Source of the DNA: Pseudomonadales bacterium
GTDB lineage: Bacteria; Pseudomonadota; Gammaproteobacteria; Pseudomonadales; Azotimanducaceae
NCBI GenBank assembly: GCA_019090615.1
Contig: JAHRVQ010000054.1
Location: forward strand, 1-64,000
Direction of reading: 5' to 3'
DNA: 64,000 bases
Made by a program: the position numbers and the translations under genes. Under the pieces are notes generated by a model, which worked only from the letters and a program-made list of their open reading frames with translations, ran no database searches and had not been told where the DNA came from. Shown here in pieces: positions 45,644 through 54,980 of this stretch. Every line of letters begins with the position of its first letter. The first letter of the stretch is position 1.

Positions 45644-47668
45644 ATGAGTGATATGACCCACCTGCCGCCGCTGTTCGGCGTGTTTGGACTAATTTGCGCC
45701 TTAATAATTTATATCTTGATGACAAGGTATTCTGATGGCGAAGAAAAAATCCGAAAAATAGCTAAAGCCATCCATGAAGGCGCAATGACCTTCATGCATC
45801 GGGAATATAAAATGCTGTTCCTTTTTGCAGCGCCACTATGCCTCATCCTTGGTTTTACAGATTTAGGCTGGAATACCTCACTGGCATTTGCTGTTGGTGC
45901 AACCACTTCTGCACTTGCCGGTTATCTCGGTATGTTTGCAGCCACCAAAGCGAATGTTAGAACTACTGCTGCAGCACAGGAAACAGGCGCAGCAGGCGCA
46001 TTGACTGTCGCTTTCTATGGCGGCTCAGTGATGGGATTATGTGTCGCGTCGCTGGGCCTTATTGGCCTTGGTGGCCTGTACTGGTTCTTTGGTGGCGACC
46101 CGCACACTGCCCACGCCATTCATGGTTTTGGCATGGGCGCCTCAAGCGTGGCGTTATTCTCCCGTGTTGGCGGTGGTATTTTCACTAAAAGCGCCGATGT
46201 CGGTGCTGATCTAGTGGGCAAAATTGAAGCTGGTATTCCAGAAGACGACCCTCGTAACCCAGGTGTTATCGCAGATAATGTGGGCGACAATGTAGGTGAT
46301 GTTGCCGGCATGGGCTCCGATATATTTGAGTCCTATTGCGGCGCTATGATAGCCACCATAGCTATTGCCTCCACCCTGACGCTAGGCGCAGAATTTGGCA
46401 TTAAAGCACTAGCACCCGATTCAGGTCGCTCCGCGTTAATGTTTTTGCCCCTCGGCCTGGCTTCTGTCGGCCTGCTTTGCTCTGTTGTTGGTATCTTAAT
46501 TGTACGCAGCATGTCAAACAGCGCGCCTGAAACGGCCTTGCGAATGGGCCATCAGCTCTCAGCAGTGGCATTGATGATTGCTGCCTACTTTCTTATCGAC
46601 ATCGCAGGTGTGAGCATCAACGTATTCTGGTCGGTATTTGTTGGTACAGCGGGCGGCATTATTATTGGTCTGATCACCGAATATTATACGGCTAAGGGCC
46701 CTGTCATTAAAATTGCGGAGTCGGGTAAAACCGGATCCGCGACAGTAATGATTACTGGTCTGGCAATTGGCATGCAATCAGTGGTAATTCCTATTCTGGT
46801 CATCGCAGCGATCATTTATGCTTCAACGACATTGGCAGGCCTTTATGGTGTTGGTATCGCCGCTGTTGGGATGCTGGCCACAGTAGGCATGACCATGGCA
46901 CTCGATGCCTATGGACCGGTTGCTGATAATGCCGGTGGTATCGCCGAAATGGGCGGCCTGGGAGAAGATATCAGAGAAATCACCGACGGCCTTGATGAGG
47001 TAGGTAATACTACCGCTGCAATTGGCAAGGGTTTTGCTATTGGTGCCGCAGCCTTAGCTGCACTGGCTATTATCGCCGCCTTTGTAGAAACCATGAGTGT
47101 TAGCCGGCCAGGCTTCTCTCTCGAACTCTCTGACCCCGATGTACTCGTTGGACTTTTTATAGGTGGCACCCTGCCATTCCTTATCGCCTCCATTACCATG
47201 ACCGCGGTGGGAGATGCAGCGATGGAGATGATTGAGGAAATTCGCCGTCAATTCCGTGAAATCGAAGGTTTGATGGAAGGTAAAGCCGACCCAGACCATA
47301 CTCGATGCGTAGATATAGCCACCCAGGCGGCACTGAAGAAAATGATATTGCCAGGTATTATCGCTATTGCAATGCCTGCCGTTGTTGGCTTTGGTCTTGG
47401 TGCTACCAGCTTAGGCGGTATGTTGGCAGGCGCTCTGTTAGGTTGTGTACTGCTAGCGCTAATGATGGCCAATGCTGGCGGCGCCTGGGATAATGCAAAA
47501 AAACATGTCGAAAAAGGCAACCTTGGCGGCAAGGGTTCTGAGGTTCATGCAGCGGTTGTTGTTGGTGATACTGTCGGCGACCCATTCAAAGATACGTCCG
47601 GCCCATCCATGAATATTTTAATTAATGTCATGGCAATTGTTAGCCTGGTAATAGCGCCACTGTTGTAA
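45644..47668 (+). CDS. hppA: Membrane-bound ion-pumping pyrophosphatase, K+-dependent type
   Basis: 674-residue, about 16-helix pump that uses PPi hydrolysis to move H+ and/or Na+. Seen: active-site [19 protein letters not shown], the double [17 protein letters not shown] motif, and [18 protein letters not shown] near the C-terminus. In the [10 protein letters not shown] motif the determinant position is Ala rather than Lys, the signature of K+-dependent enzymes (family knowledge); H+ versus Na+ specificity is not settled by what I can see. A rho-independent terminator follows. It complements a PPi-dependent phosphofructokinase at 51213-52466. Confidence 0.97.
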   Translation: MSDMTHLPPLFGVFGLICALIIYILMTRYSDGEEKIRKIAKAIHEGAMTFMHREYKMLFLFAAPLCLILGFTDLGWNTSLAFAVGATTSALAGYLGMFAATKANVRTTAAAQETGAAGALTVAFYGGSVMGLCVASLGLIGLGGLYWFFGGDPHTAHAIHGFGMGASSVALFSRVGGGIFTKSADVGADLVGKIEAGIPEDDPRNPGVIADNVGDNVGDVAGMGSDIFESYCGAMIATIAIASTLTLGAEFGIKALAPDSGRSALMFLPLGLASVGLLCSVVGILIVRSMSNSAPETALRMGHQLSAVALMIAAYFLIDIAGVSINVFWSVFVGTAGGIIIGLITEYYTAKGPVIKIAESGKTGSATVMITGLAIGMQSVVIPILVIAAIIYASTTLAGLYGVGIAAVGMLATVGMTMALDAYGPVADNAGGIAEMGGLGEDIREITDGLDEVGNTTAAIGKGFAIGAAALAALAIIAAFVETMSVSRPGFSLELSDPDVLVGLFIGGTLPFLIASITMTAVGDAAMEMIEEIRRQFREIEGLMEGKADPDHTRCVDIATQAALKKMILPGIIAIAMPAVVGFGLGATSLGGMLAGALLGCVLLALMMANAGGAWDNAKKHVEKGNLGGKGSEVHAAVVVGDTVGDPFKDTSGPSMNILINVMAIVSLVIAPLL

Positions 47669-47729
47669 ATACAGATGTAAACGCAACACCATTATCAAGT
47701 CGATCAAATTGATCAACTAGCAGTGATAA

Positions 47730-47757
47730 AAAAGGCGGCTTACAGCCGCCTTTTCCT
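47730..47757 (+). terminator. Rho-independent terminator after hppA
   Basis: Perfect 11-bp stem AAAAGGCGGCT / AGCCGCCTTTT with loop TAC (47730-47754), then TTCC. A-rich on the other side, so it could also work in the reverse direction. Confidence 0.92.
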
Positions 47758-47924
47758 TTGCCTGGATAATTAATCCGTGCTACCCCTATCGAACTATCAG
47801 CAACATAGGGTAACCCCCAGACACTGCTTTTAAACCCAACAGGCCTCTCATTTGAGCTATTTCTTAACCACCCCGCCATTGCCTCAGGTATAATACCTTT
47901 CATACCTTTTTGCCAGCATCCCCT

Positions 47925-48872
47925 ATGAATGCGCCAACTAAACCTCAATTATTCATTTATTTAGACTCAGAAAATGCCGGCCTACATTTCGAACCTGATC
48001 ATTTTACCGGCTTCACCGCAAACCACCCTGATTTTGAACTGGTTTTTTTGCACAATGACGAGGCACTGGTTTCGGCTTTACCGCAAATAAAATACCTGGA
48101 TACCTGGCACTTCTATTCTGACTGGTTTCATCAGGCACCCAGGCTAACCACCATCTTCACACCCGCGGCGGGCAAAAACTGGATACAATCAGACCCAAAT
48201 GGCGTGGTACCGGTACACTACGGTACTTTCCACGGCAGGATGATTGCCGAGGTTATGTTAGGCCAAATCTTACATTTTAATCGCAAAATGCCTTTGATGC
48301 TAAGCCTGCAACAGCAAAAAACCTGGGACCCAAATGCCCAAAAAGACTGCACATTACTTTGCAATCAAACTGCTTTAATCATCGGTTATGGCAATATAGG
48401 CAAAAGTTGTGGCGCTATGCTGACCAATATGGGCATGAAAGTACTTGGCCATCAGCGTCAATTTCACTCAGGGTATGACCAAAATACGGGCGTCCAATAC
48501 GTACATCACGATGACCTGGATGCTGCCCTGGCCCTGGCTGATCACACTATAATTCTACTACCAGGTGATCCATCAACAAAACATTTCATGTCTCATGAAC
48601 GTCTGAAGAAGATTAAACCAGGTACATTCCTCTACAATTATGGCCGCGGCACAACCATCAACGAAAATGACTTACTCTGGGCGTTAGACAATAATCTACT
48701 AGCTGGCGCTGGCATCGATGTTACAGAAACTGAACCGCTGGAACATAGCGCTAAGCTCTGGCATCACCCCAAAGTTCTACTAACACCCCATTCTTCTTGC
48801 GTTTATGCAGAGTACCAACAACTTCATGTACAGGAACTGGCACAACTTTTCCGTACTTTGAAGCTTCGCTAA
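47925..48872 (+). CDS. D-isomer-specific 2-hydroxyacid dehydrogenase family protein
   Basis: 315 residues. NAD-binding Rossmann domain with ALIIGYGNIGKSCGAML at about residues 150-166, catalytic Arg in YGRGTTINENDL, Glu in GIDVTETEPLE and His in VLLTPHSS, all in the usual order. The N-terminal substrate domain is weakly conserved; substrate unknown. I use the ATG at 47925; a TTG five codons upstream has no better Shine-Dalgarno. Followed by the metallophore cluster but no functional link is evident. Confidence 0.88.
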   Translation: MNAPTKPQLFIYLDSENAGLHFEPDHFTGFTANHPDFELVFLHNDEALVSALPQIKYLDTWHFYSDWFHQAPRLTTIFTPAAGKNWIQSDPNGVVPVHYGTFHGRMIAEVMLGQILHFNRKMPLMLSLQQQKTWDPNAQKDCTLLCNQTALIIGYGNIGKSCGAMLTNMGMKVLGHQRQFHSGYDQNTGVQYVHHDDLDAALALADHTIILLPGDPSTKHFMSHERLKKIKPGTFLYNYGRGTTINENDLLWALDNNLLAGAGIDVTETEPLEHSAKLWHHPKVLLTPHSSCVYAEYQQLHVQELAQLFRTLKLR

Positions 48873-49046
48873 ACTTGCAATAAATATTCATGATAAGATT
48901 CTCTAATGCCAAGACAGGCAGCACAAAAAACTTTATTGCCGAGAAAAGAAATATCATACAATCATCATCGGTCTAGTTATTAGTGCGTATAAGAGCTGTA
49001 GGATATATTTCCAGCAACATCTCCCAAATACCTTGAGGATAAATTA

Positions 49047-49415
49047 ATGAAAATAAAATCAACACGGAAATCACTGGTGCTGGCAATCGGCACCGCACTA
49101 ACCGCAATTGCACCACTGGCAATCGCAGATACTAATGCCAACCCATTTGCAGCAACGGAACTCTCAGGTGGCTATATGCAACTTGCTGAAGGTTCTTGTG
49201 GCGAAGGCAAATGTGGTAATAGCAAAGCCAAATCTGAAGGCTCTTGTGGCGAAGGCAAATGTGGTGATAGCAAAGCTAAATCTGAAGGTTCTTGTGGCGA
49301 AGGCAAATGTGGTGATAGCAAAGCCAAATCTGAGGGCTCTTGCGGCGAAGGCAAATGTGGTGATAGCAAAGCCAAATCTGAGGGTTCTTGCGGCGAAGGT
49401 AAATGCGGTAACTAA
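49047..49415 (+). CDS. Bufferin/HvfA-type metallophore precursor peptide with ten EG[SK]CG motifs
   Basis: 122-residue exported RiPP precursor. Sec signal peptide ending PLAIA (residue 27), a short NPFAATELSGGYMQLA segment characteristic of the family, then a 16-residue repeat: four full units and a final 11-residue unit, alternating EGSCG and EGKCG with DSKAK spacers. That gives ten cysteines at positions 51, 56 and every 16 residues thereafter (up to 120) and no other cysteines. In characterised relatives the EGKCG cysteines are converted by an MNIO enzyme to thiooxazole or related copper-binding groups (established for BufA/HvfA families). Good Shine-Dalgarno (GAGG) eight bases upstream. 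The modifying enzyme follows 18 bases later. Confidence 0.9.
   Translation: MKIKSTRKSLVLAIGTALTAIAPLAIADTNANPFAATELSGGYMQLAEGSCGEGKCGNSKAKSEGSCGEGKCGDSKAKSEGSCGEGKCGDSKAKSEGSCGEGKCGDSKAKSEGSCGEGKCGN
49188..49412 (+). repeat. 48-bp coding tandem repeat in the metallophore precursor
   Basis: Units start at 49188, 49236, 49284, 49332 and 49380 (last one 33 bp). Copies are nearly identical at the DNA level, with a handful of mostly third-position changes, showing recent expansion or homogenisation. Confidence 0.95.
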
Positions 49416-49433
49416 CCAGACGGTGTTACGCTA

Positions 49434-50297
49434 GTGTTAGTATCTTCAACTAACAGCCAAGGCAATGAACATGCTGATAGATGCTCCGCTATTTGCGGGG
49501 CAGGGCTTGGCCTGCGAAGGGTAATGGCGGCGCAATTTAGCAAAGCCACGCCCGACGAGGTCAATTTCCTGGAAGTTGCACCAGAAAACTGGATTGGCTT
49601 AGGCGGCAGATTCGCTAAACAACTACGCGCTATTACAGAAAGAACTCCGCTGGTTGCACATGGCCTATCTCTGTCAATTGGCGGTCCAGCACCGTTAGAC
49701 GAAACATTGGTGCATGAAATCAAAAAGTTCATGTTATTACATCAAATATCAATATATAGCGAACATCTCAGTTATTGTTCGGATGGCGGACAACTTTATG
49801 ATCTGCTTCCAATACCTTTTACTGAAGAAGCTGTTATGCATACAGCAACCCGAGTAAAAAGAGTCCAGGATATACTGGAGCAAAGAATTACCCTCGAAAA
49901 TTCTTCCTATTATCTAAGCCCCCAACAATCCTTATCTGAAGCTGAATTTATTACCGCAGTAATAGCTGAAGCAGATTGTAATATGTTGCTGGACATCAAC
50001 AATGTGTACGTGAATAGCACCAACCATGGCTATGATGCCATGACATTTATTCGCCAGATGCCGGCTGAAAAAATCACTTATTTTCATATCGCAGGTCATT
50101 ATCTCGAACCTGACGGCATTATTGTTGATACCCATGGTGCTGACGTAATTGACCCAGTCTGGGCACTACTCAACCAAACCTACACTGAAATCGGAATCAA
50201 ACCCACCCTGTTGGAAAGGGACTTTAATATCCCAGCAATGGATACTTTATTACAGGAAGTAAACCAGATTCACAAAGCCCAACAACCGTTTATTTAG
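49434..50297 (+). CDS. DUF692 / MNIO-family iron oxidase (BufB/HvfB-like) modifying the precursor peptide
   Basis: 287-residue TIM-barrel multinuclear non-haem iron oxidase. Seen: family N-terminal motif GAGLGLRR at 22-29, candidate iron ligands His76 (VAHGLSLS), Glu110-His111 (YSEHLSY), Glu155 (TLENSS), Asp187/Asn190 (LLDINNVYVN), His218 and His221 (FHIAGH), Asp232/His234 (DTHGAD) and Glu261 (LLERDF). MbnB and BufB/HvfB oxidise cysteines of a partner peptide, so the neighbouring EG[SK]CG peptide is the obvious substrate. GTG start at 49434 with a weak Shine-Dalgarno; the conserved N-terminal motif excludes later starts. Probably co-transcribed with the precursor. Confidence 0.92.
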   Translation: MLVSSTNSQGNEHADRCSAICGAGLGLRRVMAAQFSKATPDEVNFLEVAPENWIGLGGRFAKQLRAITERTPLVAHGLSLSIGGPAPLDETLVHEIKKFMLLHQISIYSEHLSYCSDGGQLYDLLPIPFTEEAVMHTATRVKRVQDILEQRITLENSSYYLSPQQSLSEAEFITAVIAEADCNMLLDINNVYVNSTNHGYDAMTFIRQMPAEKITYFHIAGHYLEPDGIIVDTHGADVIDPVWALLNQTYTEIGIKPTLLERDFNIPAMDTLLQEVNQIHKAQQPFI

Positions 50298-50405
50298 CAT
50301 CGTCAGGGAAAGGCCACACAACGGTCAAACATATTCCAATGGCAACTATGACGATAATTATCACAGCAAATATTTCGCCAGCAACACAACCTTTCGGAAT
50401 TGATA

Positions 50406-51182
50406 ATGGTCAGTCAAACCGTATTACCGCCAGATTCAGAATTATTAAAAATACAAACAGCTTTCACCCAGCATTTACGTAATCCCGATTCCATTCCCGT
50501 ACCCCAAGGCCTCGATGCACGCCGCATGGGCATATATTCCGATCTAATTTTTAATAACATTTCATCACTCATATCTGAGTTTTTCCCAGTCATCTTTTCA
50601 CTCACTGATAGTGAAGACTGGCGCAGCTTAATTCGCGAATTTTTCATCAATTATCAGTGCGAAACACCGTATTTCCCTAAACTCGCCGACGAATTTTTAC
50701 AGTTTTTAATGGGCAGAGAAGGCACCAACCACGAACCTGACTATCTTGTATCATTGGCTCACTATGAATGGTTAGAACTTTGCTTATTCACGTCTGAATC
50801 AGAATTACCCGTCAATCCACTCGATAAAGCAGAGCTTAAACATCAACGGCTCCATTTATCCGATCTCGCAATACCCATAACCTACGAATATCCGGTGCAG
50901 CAGATCAGCAACAGCTGGCAATACGAAGCAAAACAGGCCAGTCTGCTGTTGTTCAGAGACCAGCATGATAGTGTTAGGTTTTTCGAACTACAGCCACTAG
51001 CCTTTGAGCTTCTAACCACCATGCAACAGGAATCAGGCATACTACTGCCTGACTGGCTACACCAGAAAGCCCGGGCATCAGGCCCAGGCACAAATATCGA
51101 CAATTTCATCAAAGCGGGTATCGACCTGGTTGAACAGTTTAATCGGGAAAAACTAATTTATACCAGCGACACCTCTAATTAG
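50406..51182 (+). CDS. DUF2063 family protein (BufC/HvfC-like partner of the MNIO enzyme)
   Basis: 258 residues; the N-terminal DUF2063 domain is recognisable (RRMGIYSDLIFNNISSLISE, LIREFFINYQCETPYFPKLADEF). Despite the old 'putative DNA-binding' label, these proteins act as peptide-binding partners that present the precursor to the MNIO enzyme (reported for BufC/HvfC and analogous to MbnC). ATG chosen at 50406 with GGAA six bases upstream. A 108-bp gap separates it from the oxidase gene. No DoxX-like membrane gene or dedicated sigma factor is attached to the cluster. Confidence 0.88.
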   Translation: MVSQTVLPPDSELLKIQTAFTQHLRNPDSIPVPQGLDARRMGIYSDLIFNNISSLISEFFPVIFSLTDSEDWRSLIREFFINYQCETPYFPKLADEFLQFLMGREGTNHEPDYLVSLAHYEWLELCLFTSESELPVNPLDKAELKHQRLHLSDLAIPITYEYPVQQISNSWQYEAKQASLLLFRDQHDSVRFFELQPLAFELLTTMQQESGILLPDWLHQKARASGPGTNIDNFIKAGIDLVEQFNREKLIYTSDTSN

Positions 51183-51212
51183 CGGACGCACCGGGTCAGA
51201 GCCCGTAGCGCA

Positions 51213-52466
51213 TTAAAGCCGAAACCGCGTCAACTTCTTCTCCACCAGGATATTTTTCAGTTTTACATACTGAGGCAACCCGTTTTTATACGGCGGATAA
51301 TCCTCACCAACGATAAGCGGCGCCAGGTACTGCCGACCTTTATTGGTAATCCCATAACCATCTGCCGTGATGTAACCACGGGGCAATTTTTTCTCAACAT
51401 TAGCCACTTTTGCCAATGGCGCTTCACCAACTGACCAGCGATAAGTTTTTGTTTTGGCACGGACAATAGTGGGCATTACTGCATTTTTACCTGCAGCTGC
51501 TAGTTCAAGCGCCGCTTTTCCCATCGCATAGGCCTGCTCAACATCAGTTGCCGAAGCAATATGCCTGGCGGCACGCTGCAGATAGTCCGCCACCGCCCAG
51601 TGACACTTATAACCGTGGGTGGTTTTAATCATATCCACTAGCATCGGCGCAACGCCCCCTAGCTGGGTATGACCAAATGCATCTTTTAAACCGGCATCCG
51701 CAACAAAAGAACCATCTGCATATTGCGCTCCCTCTGATGCAACAATGACACAAAACCCGACCCGCTTAACGGTCGCAGCTACTTTGGCTAAAAATTTCTT
51801 TTTATCAAAAGCAACTTCGGGAAATAAAATAAGATGCGGCGGATCATTTTTTTCATCTTTAGCTAACCCAGCCGCGGCTGCAATCCAGCCGGCATGGCGG
51901 CCCATTACTTCCAATACAAATACTTTAGTCGATGACTCAGACATAGACGCGACGTCCAGCCCAGCTTCGCGAGTTGATACAGCGACATATTTCGCCACAG
52001 AACCAAAACCAGGACAACAATCAGTCAACGGCAGATCATTATCAACAGTTTTAGGTACGCCAATGCAGGTAATAGGGTAATTTACCGCCTGACTAAACTG
52101 ACTTACCTTATTCGCCGTATCCTGCGAATCACCGCCGCCGTTATAAAAAAAGTAACCAATTTTATGTGCTTTAAACACGTCAATTAAACGCTGATACTCT
52201 GCCTGATTTTGTGCGGGAGATTGCAATTTATATCGGCAGGAACCAAATGCACCTGAGGGTGTATACCTCAAACCACTAATCGCTGACTTTGATTCTTTTG
52301 AGGTATCGATCAACTCTTCTTTTAAAGCGCCGAGGATGCCGTTTTTACCCGCATAGACCTTGCCAAACTGTTTGTTGGCCCGAGCTGCCTCGATTAACCC
52401 ACATGCACTCGCATTGATTACCGCTGTCACACCACCAGATTGCGCATAAAAAACGTTTTTTGCCAA
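51213..52466 (-). CDS. Pyrophosphate-dependent 6-phosphofructokinase
   Basis: 417 residues. Reversibly phosphorylates fructose-6-P with PPi. Evidence for PPi rather than ATP: GGGDS (Asp where ATP enzymes have Gly) and PKTVDNDL (Lys where ATP enzymes have Gly), both known specificity positions. Other motifs: AQSGGVTAVINAS, PGFGSVAKYVA, and EVMGRHAGWIAAAAGLA for fructose-6-P. Convergent with the bufC-like gene. Confidence 0.94.
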   Translation of the reverse strand: MAKNVFYAQSGGVTAVINASACGLIEAARANKQFGKVYAGKNGILGALKEELIDTSKESKSAISGLRYTPSGAFGSCRYKLQSPAQNQAEYQRLIDVFKAHKIGYFFYNGGGDSQDTANKVSQFSQAVNYPITCIGVPKTVDNDLPLTDCCPGFGSVAKYVAVSTREAGLDVASMSESSTKVFVLEVMGRHAGWIAAAAGLAKDEKNDPPHLILFPEVAFDKKKFLAKVAATVKRVGFCVIVASEGAQYADGSFVADAGLKDAFGHTQLGGVAPMLVDMIKTTHGYKCHWAVADYLQRAARHIASATDVEQAYAMGKAALELAAAGKNAVMPTIVRAKTKTYRWSVGEAPLAKVANVEKKLPRGYITADGYGITNKGRQYLAPLIVGEDYPPYKNGLPQYVKLKNILVEKKLTRFRL

Positions 52467-52521
52467 AATTATCTCCCTTTGAATTTAGCGAGTGATTCGC
52501 TACTTTTGAAATATTACTAGT

Positions 52522-53250
52522 CTAAAACAAAACAGCCTGATCAGCATTACTCCAGACTGGATACTTTTTCATCACGCTGAGGAAAAGTTCGCTATTTATC
52601 TGTGCATCTAACCAGCGTTGTAAGTTTGGATAAGGTGCAGCAGAAAACCAGCCCTCATCAACCTTGGAAAATTGACGAACAAAAGGGAAAATAGCAATAT
52701 CAGCGGTAGAAATACGCTCACCAAATAAGAAACGCCGCCCCTTAATTAAATGCTCGTCATTTAAAAGCGCCCTATTTAAAGGCTCCGTCAACATAAGCTC
52801 TAACCGCTGCAAAAATATCTCACCCCTGGTCCGACACTCAAGGGCAGCAACCTTATTGCTACGACCTGCGTACTTATAACCGTCCAGATTTTTCTTAAAA
52901 GAAAAATCGTTGTCGAATATCAACGCCTGCATCGCGGCACATATTTCATTAGGCTGTGCTTGCCAACCGTCTGGGTCTTGCTGAGATAAGGCCCAGTTCA
53001 AAATATCCAGACTTTCGTCCAATACGCTGCCATCAACCTTTTGCAATACCGGCACAGTTGCTTTCTGTGACAGTGCCAACAGTTCCTTCGGTTTCGACTT
53101 TAGCACGACTTCCCTTAGCTCAACGGTAATGCCCGCATACAACAAACCCATCCTGGCGCGCATGGCGTAAGGACAGCGCCTAAAGGAATATAAGACGGGA
53201 TACCTTTCCTGTCTGGCAGCACTCGAACTGGCTGAAATTTTTATCATCAA
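52522..53250 (-). CDS. Glutathione S-transferase family protein
   Basis: 242 residues. N-terminal thioredoxin-like domain with LYSFRRCPYAMRARMGLLYAG (Cys near the usual active-site position), KATVPVLQ cis-proline and DESLDILNW; C-terminal helical domain with STADIAIFPFVRQF. The CPYAMRAR start suggests a glutaredoxin-2/omega-like GST with a catalytic cysteine. Substrate unknown. Separated from pfk by 55 bases on the same strand. Confidence 0.88.
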   Translation of the reverse strand: MMIKISASSSAARQERYPVLYSFRRCPYAMRARMGLLYAGITVELREVVLKSKPKELLALSQKATVPVLQKVDGSVLDESLDILNWALSQQDPDGWQAQPNEICAAMQALIFDNDFSFKKNLDGYKYAGRSNKVAALECRTRGEIFLQRLELMLTEPLNRALLNDEHLIKGRRFLFGERISTADIAIFPFVRQFSKVDEGWFSAAPYPNLQRWLDAQINSELFLSVMKKYPVWSNADQAVLF

Positions 53251-53349
53251 ATATGAACCTGAATTGCCACTAAGTGTAAATAACTCGTAGTCGAATCAAT
53301 GCACCACAGAAGATCTGAATAAGGCGCAATTTTACCCCGCCAAAGCTAA

Positions 53350-54147
53350 TCAAAGTTCCGCTGACTGATTTTTTAGAACCGCTACCAATATGGTATTTGC
53401 CTCTACAGCAGCAGGAAACCCCGTATAGGCAATCATATGCGCTACCAGTTCTTTTAATTCAAGCTCTGTAACCCCATGATTTAATGCCGCCGGCAAATGA
53501 ATTTCCAATTCATCCGGCTTACCCAATGTTGTCAAAGCAGCCACCACCAAAATACTCCGCTCTCGACGCGTTAACTGGGGGCGTGACCAGACTTCACCAA
53601 AAGCCCATTCCATCGCATGCTTACCAACCAGGCCCATTATTTCACCTGGATCACCTGCCGCAAGAAACGACATATCCTTGCCACGAATCCGGCTAAAAAT
53701 ATCAACCCCTGTGGGTAACCGTTGGGCATCATCCTGCGGTTCTGCCGCGGCCTTATTCGCAACAACACCCTCGGACTGAAAGACCTCATCCATTGTTTCT
53801 ATTGCATCAATGGCGGTAGGAAACCCTGCATAAGCACAAAGATGGATCGCAATCTCCTGAATTTCATCCGCCGTAAGCCCATGATTTAACCCAGCCCTGA
53901 CATTAAACTGCAAATCGGCTTTAGCCTTCTGACAGACTAGCGATGCTATGGTCGCAATACTCCGGTCTCGACGACTAAAACCTGGCCTGGACCATAAACT
54001 ACCCATGGTAAAATCCAGTGTAAAAGACCCCAGCACACCCAGCCGTTGCTCCATAGATTCTGCAACGCCTTTAGCACTGGTCTCATCACCTACCATGGTA
54101 GCCAATGCTGCCAGCCCAGCCTTCCGTCGTTCTGATTGTGTAGCCAT
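53350..54147 (-). CDS. Two-domain carboxymuconolactone decarboxylase (CMD) family protein
   Basis: 265 residues with two tandem CMD domains, each having the RPGLSRR/RPQLTRRERS and N-H-G-x-T motifs (MGSLWSRPGFSRRDRSIAT...GLNHGLTADEI; FGEVWSRPQLTRRERSILV...ALNHGVTELEL). No CxxC of AhpD-type peroxidases is seen, so decarboxylase-like or unknown chemistry is likelier. ATG at 54147 has GGAG seven bases upstream; an ATG ten codons earlier lacks one. Confidence 0.88.
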   Translation of the reverse strand: MATQSERRKAGLAALATMVGDETSAKGVAESMEQRLGVLGSFTLDFTMGSLWSRPGFSRRDRSIATIASLVCQKAKADLQFNVRAGLNHGLTADEIQEIAIHLCAYAGFPTAIDAIETMDEVFQSEGVVANKAAAEPQDDAQRLPTGVDIFSRIRGKDMSFLAAGDPGEIMGLVGKHAMEWAFGEVWSRPQLTRRERSILVVAALTTLGKPDELEIHLPAALNHGVTELELKELVAHMIAYTGFPAAVEANTILVAVLKNQSAEL

Positions 54148-54324
54148 TTCAATCTCCGTTAGTATTCCAACAGGCACTAGCCCAAACTATTACTTAATCG
54201 CTTAACTGCTTAGCAGCTTAAGAGTTTAATTGCCTAACCGCTGCGCGGCTTATTTATTTAACAATTAGCTATCTGACAACTAACAACCTGCCAACTATCA
54301 GCTGCATATCTATTCACTATACTT

Positions 54325-54354
54325 TTAACACAGATCCAACTAACACAGGTCCAA
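54325..54354. repeat. 15-bp tandem duplication spanning a stop codon
   Basis: Copies 54325-54339 and 54340-54354 (two mismatches). The gene-proximal copy contains the TAG stop of the hypothetical gene (54340-54342). Further degenerate repeats (CTTAACTGCTTAGC-like) fill 54190-54310. Confidence 0.85.
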
Positions 54355-54918
54355 CGCATCGATAAACCTTTGCAATCTCAACTTATCTCTACTTTCACCT
54401 AATATCATCATATCATCAGAAAATGCATCAAATTGCTTAATAATCAAATAACACTTGCCTTCAAACCTTAGATGAATATGTTCCACCAGATCCTGTCCTT
54501 GCTCAAAGATACCACGCACAGGTCGCAACCCCTTATCCAATAACGTATTTCCTGGCTGACTGCGGTATACCGTCAAAGGCCATTGTATTTGAGCCAGATT
54601 AATCTGAAAAGAACGTAGCCTTTGAACGCCATTAATAGTTATCTGATAAGGAACCTGGTTGATATCCTGAATATATTCCTGCAAATCTGACGGGCGGATA
54701 AAATGCGAATCAGCGTACCCATTATCCGCCAGGGTGATGCAGGCAAGCGAATAGAAATACCAGTAACCTTCACCTACCGATAACGGCAGCTCCCATCCAT
54801 GCAATTCAAATAGCGCTTTATACCAGCTAAATACTTCATCTCTTGAACGTAAGCCTGTCAGGACACCATCTAGCACGGCAAGAAGAACTTCCCTGGTGGG
54901 CGTTTTAACCAACAACAT
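54340..54918 (-). CDS. Hypothetical protein, about 192 residues
   Basis: No family recognised. ATG at 54918 has TGGGA seven bases upstream; a TTG start six codons earlier is less likely. Soluble-looking, mixed alpha/beta sequence without signal peptide: N-terminal helical part (REVLLAVLDGVLTGLRSRDEVFSWYKALFELHGW), aromatic-rich GEGYWYFYSLAC, and a beta-rich C-terminal half. Lies downstream of nadE on the same strand (62-base gap), so possibly co-transcribed with it. Codon use resembles neighbours. Confidence 0.7.
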   Translation of the reverse strand: MLLVKTPTREVLLAVLDGVLTGLRSRDEVFSWYKALFELHGWELPLSVGEGYWYFYSLACITLADNGYADSHFIRPSDLQEYIQDINQVPYQITINGVQRLRSFQINLAQIQWPLTVYRSQPGNTLLDKGLRPVRGIFEQGQDLVEHIHLRFEGKCYLIIKQFDAFSDDMMILGESRDKLRLQRFIDALDLC

Positions 54919-54980
54919 GATTGTTCCCAACAGCAAAACAAAGCAGCACCAAAATTCTAGTCATTATTTGAACGACCAAT

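Noticed and set aside
49188-49412. CRISPR array
   Set aside because: Repeats are directly adjacent, in frame and encode the precursor peptide; there are no spacers or cas genes.
51183-51212. Small GC hairpin between the bufC-like gene and pfk as a terminator
   Set aside because: Only about five base pairs (CGGGT / GCCCG) and no T-run.
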